Assembly: GCA_027069385.1 (NCBI GenBank)
Contig: JALXER010000277.1
Coordinates: 1 to 14,132, forward strand
Direction of reading: 5' to 3'
Length of the DNA stretch: 14,132 bases
DNA from: Paracoccaceae bacterium
Lineage (GTDB): Bacteria > Pseudomonadota > Alphaproteobacteria > Rhodobacterales > Rhodobacteraceae
Under the pieces are notes generated by a model. That model saw only the letters and a program-made list of their open reading frames with translations. It had not been told where the DNA came from and ran no database searches. Made by a program: the position numbers and the translations under genes. This document shows positions 5,886 through 12,075 of the stretch, one piece after another. The stretch's first letter is position 1; each line of letters begins with the position of its first letter.

Positions 5886-6575
5886 ATGATGTTGAAACAA
5901 AGTGGGGTCATATTGCTGGCGCTGTTCGCGCTGGCTGCCTGTGATCAAGAGGCCGGAACCATGCAGGATTTTCCTGCCTTCGGATCGCCGGCAACCGCCG
6001 TTCCACCGCCCCAGGGGTTTGTGCCCCCGGAATCGGGCACCGATAACGAAGTGATGACCGAGAACCTGACTAACGCCGTTGATGAAGCGCTTGGCCTGAC
6101 CGAAGATAACATCGAGCCGATTCCGGGCGCTCCGGTAACACCGGTAACGCCTGCGGGCGCCCCGAGCACCGGCACCGAGCTGGCCTCGGATAGCGGGGTG
6201 CTGAATCTGGCCCTGTCCAGTCAGGAAGAACAGCGTATCGCCCGCGAAGCCGATGCCGCTGCCATTGCTGCTGCCGCCGCGCAACGGGTAGTGATCGAAC
6301 CGGGGCAAATGCCCGAGGTCATCGCCGGGGTCAATATTATTGCCTATGCGCGCTCTACCACCAATCGGGTCGGGCAACGGGTGGTACGCCGCCCGCGTAT
6401 CCAGCGCCGCGACAACCGCCGCGAATGCGCCAAATTTGCCAGTGCCGACGATGCGCAGCGCAACTTTCTGGCCAATGGCGGCCCCGCCGAAGACCCGCTG
6501 AACCTTGACCCCGACGGTGACGGCTTTGCCTGCCGCTGGTCCCCCGAGGCCTATCGCGCCCTGCAACTGGACTAG
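5886..6575 (+). CDS. Lipoprotein with C-terminal Excalibur-like calcium-binding domain
   Basis: The product has 229 residues. The start at ATG 5886 has AGGAG (5872-5876) nine bases upstream. A lipoprotein signal peptide is clear: hydrophobic VILLALFALAAC with lipobox LAAC and lipidated Cys19. Residues 20 to about 135 are a low-complexity, Pro/Thr/Ala- and acid-rich linker, followed by a basic stretch (about 161-179). Residues 180-218 match the Excalibur motif: Cys181, a Phe/Ala helix (FASADDAQRNFL), GG, DP, then LDPDGDGFAC with Asp208/Asp210/Asp212 and Cys216; the usual final CE is CR here. Excalibur domains bind Ca2+ in an EF-hand-like loop and occur in envelope-associated proteins. The gene follows gatA by 16 bases in an apparent operon. 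Function is unknown. Its TAG stop is formed at the edge of the inserted element at 6575. Confidence 0.82.
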   Translation: MMLKQSGVILLALFALAACDQEAGTMQDFPAFGSPATAVPPPQGFVPPESGTDNEVMTENLTNAVDEALGLTEDNIEPIPGAPVTPVTPAGAPSTGTELASDSGVLNLALSSQEEQRIAREADAAAIAAAAAQRVVIEPGQMPEVIAGVNIIAYARSTTNRVGQRVVRRPRIQRRDNRRECAKFASADDAQRNFLANGGPAEDPLNLDPDGDGFACRWSPEAYRALQLD

Positions 6576-6820
6576 GGTCAGGACCCATTACTCCGGCACC
6601 ACCGGTTTGGCAGATTTTTCGCCTGACCATGAGCAGGCCCGCAGGAATAGTGGGTCTATTTCAAGGGGTTGCGAAGCCATCAGGCGAAAAAATCCGCCAA
6701 ATCCGCTTCACTTCAGCAGCGTGGGCCGCTTGGAAAGGGGCCACCCTGTCCGGCGCAGCCCAAACCGCTGATATTTTGCGGATTTGACGCCGGTGGCGTC
6801 GGATTAATGAGTCCTGACCC
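6575..6820. mobile_element. MITE-like non-coding element with terminal inverted repeats and TA duplication
   Basis: The element is 246 bases long. The left end 6575-6605 and the reverse complement of 6790-6820 match at 27 of 31 positions; the outer 16 bases (GGGTCAGGACCCATTA against GGGTCAGGACTCATTA) match at 15. It is flanked by TA on both sides (6573-6574 and 6821-6822), as expected for transposition into a TA target by IS630/Tc1-mariner-type transposases. A further internal inverted repeat pairs 6606-6626 with 6680-6701. It has no transposase and no convincing reading frame, so it would depend on a transposase encoded elsewhere. It fills the entire gap between two convergent genes and supplies a base of each stop codon. 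The transposase family is inferred only from TA target and end structure. Confidence 0.8.
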
Positions 6821-8199
6821 TAATCAGCTTTGAGCTTTCCGTCTTTGACGGCCTTTTCAACATAGGCCTCCATGTCGGCCGCCAGTTCCTTTTGCAGGCC
6901 GGGGATGTTTTCCTTCAGCACCGCCTCGTAAACCTGGTCGGCCTTTTCGGATTTCAACAGATCCTTGATCGCCAGTTCGGCAATCTTGTTCTTGTCCTTG
7001 CCCTGCAGTTTTTTCGGGTTCTGCTTGATCCAGGTTTCGATAAATTCATTCACCGCGGACCCCGCGCCGATATGTTTCATAAACCCTTTGGTGCCGATAC
7101 GGGTAAACAGCTTGCCCATGGCGCTAACCAGAATTTCATTTCTGGCGGGGCCGAGTTTCAGAAACTGCAACAGCGAGTCGGCCGGAATCGAAATACCCTT
7201 TTTGGCCAGATTTTGCGCCATCTTGGTTGCGGCATTCTTGGCCTCGGCCTCGAAAACCTTGTTTGCCACGGTTTTACTTGCCAGTGACGCGACTTTATCG
7301 GACAGGAACTTGTTATTCAGCAGCGCCTTGCCCAACGGTCCGGCAACGGTTTTCACCAGAACACCGGCAATCGCCGCGCCTGCGGCACCGGTCACGCTGT
7401 TCACCAACAGGCGCTGGCCCAACTCTCCGAGCGAGCGTTGCTTGGCCCCCGCAATCCCGCGCCCCAGCGCATCCGCCCCGTCGGCCACAAGGTTGACGCC
7501 TGCATTGGTTCCCGCGCCGATCAGCACGCCCGCAGCCAGACTGGCCGGTGCCGCAACCGAAACAATGGCTATCGATTCAACGAAAATGGCAGAATCGCGC
7601 ACGCCTTTCAGCACAGTTACGGAACCTTCGGCAGTACTGATCAACCCGCCAACCCACTTGCTGACCTCGTTTTGATAGCGCGTCAGGATTTCCTCGCTGG
7701 CCACGGCTAGTTTCTTGAATTGTGCATATTTGCGCCCCTTGACCGCGCCCGCAAACCCGTTGAAAACCGCCGTTGCCTTGCCGCGCAGCGCCTTTGGCTC
7801 TTTCACCGAACTGAACGCCCCGACAATGCTGGAAACAAACCACTGGTCCGCGTTGATCTTGGCCTGTGCTTCGTGGCGATAAACCGCGTCATCCAGTTTG
7901 CGTTGTTGTCGCGCCAGCACCGCATCCATGGTTTTATGCACGTTTTTCATATGCTCGCGGTATTGTTTCTCGGTCAGAACCACCGGTTTGCCCTTGGTGT
8001 CCTTGATCACATAGACCTTGGCCTTGGGGTCGGGAAACCAGATCACCATGCCCTTTTTCAACGGCCCGTTCTTTTTCAGCACCGCCAGAACCGGCTTGTT
8101 CTTGGGGTTTTTTAGCACCGAATTGGGGTCTTTGGTTTTATACTTTTTCAGCAGGTCCTGAAATTTTTCGCCATCTTTTGCTTTGTGTTCAATCCACAT
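6820..8199 (-). CDS. Unrecognised lysine-rich protein with LysM-like N-terminus and Gly/Ala-rich hydrophobic core
   Basis: The product has 459 residues. ATG 8199 is preceded by AGGA eight bases upstream. There is no signal peptide. Residues 1 to about 57 resemble a diverged LysM module: KAKDGEKFQDLLKKY, a helix, LKKNGPLKKGMVIWFPDP, where the KxGxxIxxP ending is typical. Residues 60-200 are charged and helical. About 205-295 is strongly hydrophobic with Gly/Ala zippers (SVAAPASLAAGVLIGAG, GAAGAAIAGVLV), separated by TNAGVNLVADGADALGRG. The C-terminal third is Lys-rich and helical. I see no cysteine. The order (LysM-like entry module, glycine-zipper core resembling the pre-toxin region of polymorphic toxins, variable charged C-terminus) would fit a secreted effector or toxin, but no catalytic motif, secretion gene or obvious immunity gene is adjacent. 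The gene converges with the lipoprotein gene and its stop abuts the inserted element. Function unknown. Confidence 0.8.
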   Translation of the reverse strand: MWIEHKAKDGEKFQDLLKKYKTKDPNSVLKNPKNKPVLAVLKKNGPLKKGMVIWFPDPKAKVYVIKDTKGKPVVLTEKQYREHMKNVHKTMDAVLARQQRKLDDAVYRHEAQAKINADQWFVSSIVGAFSSVKEPKALRGKATAVFNGFAGAVKGRKYAQFKKLAVASEEILTRYQNEVSKWVGGLISTAEGSVTVLKGVRDSAIFVESIAIVSVAAPASLAAGVLIGAGTNAGVNLVADGADALGRGIAGAKQRSLGELGQRLLVNSVTGAAGAAIAGVLVKTVAGPLGKALLNNKFLSDKVASLASKTVANKVFEAEAKNAATKMAQNLAKKGISIPADSLLQFLKLGPARNEILVSAMGKLFTRIGTKGFMKHIGAGSAVNEFIETWIKQNPKKLQGKDKNKIAELAIKDLLKSEKADQVYEAVLKENIPGLQKELAADMEAYVEKAVKDGKLKAD

Positions 8200-8231
8200 G
8201 ATCTGTTTCCTAAAAATCCGATAATGCTTAA

Positions 8232-8260
8232 AGCCTAATCACAAAATCGTGAGTTTTCAA
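8232..8260 (-). promoter_or_regulatory. Possible promoter of the LysM-like gene
   Basis: On the minus strand TTGAAA (complement of 8255-8260), 17-base spacer, TAGGCT (complement of 8232-8237). The -35 box is good (5 of 6) and the -10 box weak (3 of 6). It lies in the AT-richer 70-base gap after the clc stop, which argues for separate transcription from clc. Confidence 0.3.
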
Positions 8261-8269
8261 GGAAACGGT

Positions 8270-9919
8270 TCAGGAATGTTCTTCCCTTGCCACCGCCGAC
8301 AGGGCGCGGTTCAGGGCTTTTAGCGCGTCGATTTCGAACACCGCCCCCAGAATTTGCGGCGGTTCATCGGTGGAAACCACCGGAATGTAATCCACTTCGC
8401 CGCGCTCGAAAATCCCCATGGCCGCGTCCAGCGTTTCGCCAGAGGTCAGGCTGACGCCCTGCTCCAGCAACGCCTGCGCCACGGTCTCGGACGGCCCGTC
8501 ATCGGCGCCCAGCGCGCGCATCAGCCGCCCCACCGAAATCGTTGACAGCAGCCATGTTTGCGGCCCGTCCGCCAGATGCACGCCGCGCCGTTTTAGAATG
8601 CTAAGGAAAAACGACCGGTTGACCAGCCGCGCGCCCAGCGCCGAGGATAGCGACACCGCCACCATCACCGCGATGCCCGCCTGCCAGTCGCCGGTCAGTT
8701 CGAACACGATCAGCGTGGTTGAAATCGGCGCGCCCAGCACCGCCGCCGCCACCGCGCCCATGCCCGCCATGGCATACAGGGTTTCGGACCCCGACAGCGA
8801 CGGCGCGAGCCCGGTGGCGATATGGCCAAAGGCAATGCCGGTCAGCGCCCCCACCATCAGCGAGGGCGAGAAAATGCCGCCCCCCATGCGCCCCGCCAGC
8901 GTGATCGCCACCGCCACCACCTTTACCGCCACAAAGCTGATCGCCACCCACAGCCCGATTTGCCCGGTCAGCGCCTTGGAGGTGGTCTCATAGCCCACCC
9001 CGATGATATGGGGAAACCAGATCGCCAGCAGCCCCAGCCCCAGCCCCGCCAGCGCCGGGCGCATCCAGACCGGCATTTTGCTGGCCTTGTGAATACGGTC
9101 GGCCACGTCCTCGGCCACAAAAATAGAGCGGATCAGCACATAGGCCATCAACCCGCTTACCACGCCCAGCAGCAAAAACGCCGGTAATTCAAAGGTGATG
9201 TTATGGCCCATCGCGGGCAATGAAAACTCGGTCACGTTGCCCATTTGCAGCCGCGACACCACCGTCCCCGCCACCGAAGCAATCACGATCGGCGCAAAGG
9301 CGCGAATGGCAAAATGGCGCAAGATGACCTCTAACGCGAAAATGGCACCGGCAATGGGGGCGTTGAAACTGGCCGATACCGCCGCCGCCACCGCACAGCC
9401 CATCAGGTCGCGCGCGGTAATGCCGTCGGCCCTGATCCGGTTCGATACCCAGCTGGATATCACCGAGGCCAGATGCACCACCGGCCCCTCGCGCCCTGAC
9501 GAACCACCGGTGGACAGGGTCACCAGCGACACCAGCCCCCAGACCAGCCCCGAGCGCTCGTTAACGCGCCCGTTGCGCAGGCTGGCACCCTCGATCACGT
9601 CGGCAACCGATTGCACATGCCCGTCACGGTCAAACACCCAATAGATCAGCCCAACAACCAGCCCGCCCGCCACCGGAATACCCACCACCCAGCCCCAATG
9701 GGTATGGGACAGATAGGTGCTAAGCGCCCGGTCATCGGCGCGGTAAATGGTTTCCTGCAACCACTCGATCCCGACCCGGAACCCGATGGTCACGAATCCG
9801 GCCGCAATCCCGATGATCAGCGCAATCAGCCAGAATTGTATCTGAGACGGCCCGCGCCGCCGCAGCACCCGCCAGCCCAGCGCGATTTCTCCGATCAATG
9901 CCCGCCAGATTTGCCCCAT
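8270..9919 (-). CDS. CLC-family chloride channel/transporter with C-terminal CBS-like domain
   Basis: Inner-membrane protein of 549 residues. The CLC core of many hydrophobic helices spans about residues 28-440. Selectivity and gating motifs: GREGP (142-146) with gating Glu144, FNAPIAGAIFALE (185-197), and GGIFSPS (347-353). The first anion-binding loop is atypical: Ser104 aligns with Ser107 of E. coli ClcA, but the surrounding GSGIP is not conserved. The position of the ClcA proton glutamate Glu203 is Val198, and that of Tyr445 appears to be Phe438. Residues about 460-549 form a cytoplasmic tail with one clear CBS-like motif (LTSGETLDAAMGIFERGEVDYIPVV), suggesting nucleotide or ionic regulation. 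ATG 9919 shares one base with the stop of the upstream thioesterase gene (TGATG), so translation is probably coupled. Whether it is a channel or an H+/Cl- exchanger cannot be read from sequence alone. Confidence 0.93.
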   Translation of the reverse strand: MGQIWRALIGEIALGWRVLRRRGPSQIQFWLIALIIGIAAGFVTIGFRVGIEWLQETIYRADDRALSTYLSHTHWGWVVGIPVAGGLVVGLIYWVFDRDGHVQSVADVIEGASLRNGRVNERSGLVWGLVSLVTLSTGGSSGREGPVVHLASVISSWVSNRIRADGITARDLMGCAVAAAVSASFNAPIAGAIFALEVILRHFAIRAFAPIVIASVAGTVVSRLQMGNVTEFSLPAMGHNITFELPAFLLLGVVSGLMAYVLIRSIFVAEDVADRIHKASKMPVWMRPALAGLGLGLLAIWFPHIIGVGYETTSKALTGQIGLWVAISFVAVKVVAVAITLAGRMGGGIFSPSLMVGALTGIAFGHIATGLAPSLSGSETLYAMAGMGAVAAAVLGAPISTTLIVFELTGDWQAGIAVMVAVSLSSALGARLVNRSFFLSILKRRGVHLADGPQTWLLSTISVGRLMRALGADDGPSETVAQALLEQGVSLTSGETLDAAMGIFERGEVDYIPVVSTDEPPQILGAVFEIDALKALNRALSAVAREEHS

Positions 9920-10428
9920 CAGCCCTTGCGCCTTATCCCGACCTTTGCCCCGAGCAACGCAGGCACCCCCAGCGCGTCGTGGTTGTGTTGCATGGTATCA
10001 AGGCGCGCCATTACCCAGTCGGGAAACGCCGCACTGCGCCTTGTGTTCAGGTCCACATTCATGATCAGCCCTTCCATTGCCGCCGCCCTTGTACCGCTTT
10101 CCTTGCGCATCTCGCAATAGATATGCAGCCGCTTGGCGTCATGGTCCACAAGCTGCACGGTAATGGTAAAGGAATCACCCACCAACAATTCATCCAGATA
10201 ATGCAGGCTGTTTTGCAGGGCATACGGCCCGTGACGGGTGCGCGCCGCGTGGCCTTCGCCAAGGCCCAGATGGTCCTCGATAAATTCGTCCAGCGCGCGA
10301 TCAAACGCCATCAGATAATAGGCCACATTCATATGGCCGTTATAGTCGATCCATTCGGGCAACACGGTTTGCGGTGCCGTAACGATCGGCGCATCATAGG
10401 GGCCGTCATGGCCATCAATTCTGGTCAT
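9919..10428 (-). CDS. Hotdog-fold acyl-CoA thioesterase (4-hydroxybenzoyl-CoA thioesterase-like)
   Basis: The product has 169 residues. The N-terminal segment PEWIDYNGHMNVAYYLMAFDRA contains the DYNGHMN signature of the YbgC/4HBT group, with Asp28 as the likely catalytic acid at the start of the hot-dog helix. Next come YALQNSLHYLDELLVGDSF and alternating beta strands (FTITVQLVDHDAKRLHIYCEM) that complete the fold. Such cytoplasmic enzymes hydrolyse acyl-CoA thioesters; the specific substrate is not evident, and some close relatives are linked to carnitine metabolism. ATG 10428 has only a weak purine-rich AGAAAG upstream. The gene is first in a two-gene unit with clc (TGATG junction) and diverges from the FAD oxidase gene over 60 bases. 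The functional link between thioesterase and CLC is unexplained. Confidence 0.85.
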   Translation of the reverse strand: MTRIDGHDGPYDAPIVTAPQTVLPEWIDYNGHMNVAYYLMAFDRALDEFIEDHLGLGEGHAARTRHGPYALQNSLHYLDELLVGDSFTITVQLVDHDAKRLHIYCEMRKESGTRAAAMEGLIMNVDLNTRRSAAFPDWVMARLDTMQHNHDALGVPALLGAKVGIRRKG

Positions 10429-10488
10429 TTTAGTCTTTCTATTGGCGGGACTACGGCGTAACCTGTCGCAAATTCCCGGAGGGTTCCC

Positions 10489-11856
10489 ATGAGCATTGAA
10501 ACAGCAATCAGCGCGCTTCGCAACCTGCTAGAGGACCGCCTTAGCACCAATAAAACCGTGCGCGACCAGCACGGCCAGAACGAAGCCTATTTTCCCGTAA
10601 CCCCGCCCGATGCGGTGGCCTTTCCGACCTCGACCCAAGAGGTGGCGCAGATCGTGAAAATATGCGCCGAACATGACTGCCCGATCGTGGCCTATGGCAC
10701 TGGCACCTCGCTGGAGGGGCACCAACTGGCAATCAGGGGCGGCATTAATCTGGACATGTCGCGTATGGACAAGGTGCTGGCCATCCATGACGCCGATATG
10801 GACGTGGTGGTGCAACCGGGGGTCACGCGCATTCAGCTAAACGACGATCTGCGCGCCACGGGGCTGTTCTTTCCGGTGGATCCGGGGGCCAATGCCAGCC
10901 TTGGCGGCATGGCGGCAACGCGGGCCTCGGGGACAACGGCGGTGCGCTATGGCACCATGCGCGAAAACGTGCTGGCGCTAGAGGTCGTGCTGGCCGATGG
11001 CCGGATTATCCGCACCGGCACGCGGGCCAAAAAGTCCAGCACAGGGTATGACCTGACCAAGCTGTTTGTCGGCTCCGAAGGGACGCTGGGGATCATCACC
11101 GAACTGACCCTGCGCCTGCAAGGCCAGCCCGAGGCGATCTCGGCGGCGACCTGCTGTTTCGATGCGATCGACGATGCGGTGAAAACGGTGATTGCCACCA
11201 TACAGACCGGTATTCCCATGGCGCGGATCGAGCTGGTAGACGCCAAAACAGCGCACGGGTTCAACCTGTACGCGGGCACCGACCTGCCCGAAAAGCCGCA
11301 CCTGTTTGTCGAGTTCCACGGCTCTGAAACCGGCGTGGCCGAGCAGGCGGAACTGTTTGGCGAGATCGTGGCCGAGCATGGCGGCGCCGAATTTGTCTGG
11401 ACCACCCGAACCGAAGACCGCAATGCGCTGTGGAAAATGCGCCACAATGCCTATTACGCGCAAGTGGCGCTGGAACCCGGGCTAAGCTCGGGGGCGACCG
11501 ATATCTGCGTACCGATCAGCCGCCTGTCCGAAGCGATCGATTTTGCTGTGGCCGAAGGCGAGCGCCTGAACCTGACCGTGCTGGTGCTGGGCCATGTGGG
11601 CGACGGCAATTTTCATTGCACTATCAGCTTTGATCCGGAGGATGCCAAACAGTATGGCCGCGTGCAGGAATTTATCCATAACCTGAACCGGACGGCGCTG
11701 CGACTGGACGGGACGGTCAGCGGTGAACACGGGATCGGCGCGGGCAAGATGAAGTATATGCAGGAAGAACACGGCGAAGCCCTGTCGGTGATGCGCGCCC
11801 TCAAACAGGCGCTGGACCCGCAAAACCTGATGAACCCCGGCAAGGTCATCCCCTGA
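10489..11856 (+). CDS. FAD-linked oxidase, D-lactate dehydrogenase (cytochrome) / GlcD type
   Basis: The product has 455 residues, full length for the family; GGAGGG (10478-10483) sits five bases before ATG 10489. The N-terminal FAD-binding PCMH domain runs from about residue 35 to 215, with VAYGTGTSLEGHQL (68-80), DPGANASLGGMAATRASG (131-148) and VGSEGTLGIITELTLRL (194-210). The C-terminal FAD-oxidase domain holds GHVGDGNFHC (368-377) with His369 and His376, SGEHGIGAGK (411-420) with Glu413 and His414, and LDPQNLMNPGK. These features fit oxidation of a 2-hydroxy acid such as D-lactate, glycolate or D-2-hydroxyglutarate, passing electrons to the respiratory chain. No glcE or glcF-like partner follows, and the next gene is convergent, which favours a stand-alone D-lactate dehydrogenase-type enzyme over glycolate oxidase GlcD. 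Confidence 0.92.
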   Translation: MSIETAISALRNLLEDRLSTNKTVRDQHGQNEAYFPVTPPDAVAFPTSTQEVAQIVKICAEHDCPIVAYGTGTSLEGHQLAIRGGINLDMSRMDKVLAIHDADMDVVVQPGVTRIQLNDDLRATGLFFPVDPGANASLGGMAATRASGTTAVRYGTMRENVLALEVVLADGRIIRTGTRAKKSSTGYDLTKLFVGSEGTLGIITELTLRLQGQPEAISAATCCFDAIDDAVKTVIATIQTGIPMARIELVDAKTAHGFNLYAGTDLPEKPHLFVEFHGSETGVAEQAELFGEIVAEHGGAEFVWTTRTEDRNALWKMRHNAYYAQVALEPGLSSGATDICVPISRLSEAIDFAVAEGERLNLTVLVLGHVGDGNFHCTISFDPEDAKQYGRVQEFIHNLNRTALRLDGTVSGEHGIGAGKMKYMQEEHGEALSVMRALKQALDPQNLMNPGKVIP

Positions 11857-11875
11857 CCCCACCGCCGGCCTTCGC

Positions 11876-12075
11876 CTCAGGGGGGCATCGAGCCCCCGTT
11901 CGGCGAACATCGACAAGCGATGTGTCCCGGTGGCCAAGGCTCGCCTGCGCGCAGCGCCGGATTTTTGTGGGGGAACACCCACAAAAATTGGCCCGATGGC
12001 GTCAGCCGAGGGCCCGGCCCAACCGGCGGAGGGGTTTTCGCTTGCGAAAACACCGACGATGGGCGGGAGCGCCCC
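11876..12075. repeat. Intergenic hairpin array 2 (between FAD oxidase and Sel1 gene)
   Basis: Fills most of the 218-base gap. Left to right: nested stem TTCGCC...GGCGAA (outer arm starting at 11871) enclosing GGGGGC-ATCGA-GCCCCC; ACATCG-ACAAG-CGATGT; an 11-bp perfect stem ATTTTTGTGGG with CCCACAAAAAT (11961-11988, 6-base loop); GTTTTCGC-TT-GCGAAAAC (12034-12051); and GGGCG-GGAG-CGCCC (12061-12074). It shares in order with the array at 1808-1945: CTCAGGGGGG (11876-11885), GCCCGGCCCAACCGG (12012-12026), a TTTCGC/GCGAAA hairpin and CGGGAG (12064-12069). It runs up to the Sel1 gene stop codon. No coding potential is seen. Confidence 0.65.

Noticed and set aside
6575..6820. Small genes inside the MITE-like element
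   Set aside because: Short open frames have no ribosome binding sites or protein resemblance and cross the inverted repeats.
11961..11988. Canonical bidirectional terminator
   Set aside because: No T tract follows the stem on either strand; the T run is in the 5' arm. Kept as an unexplained hairpin instead.
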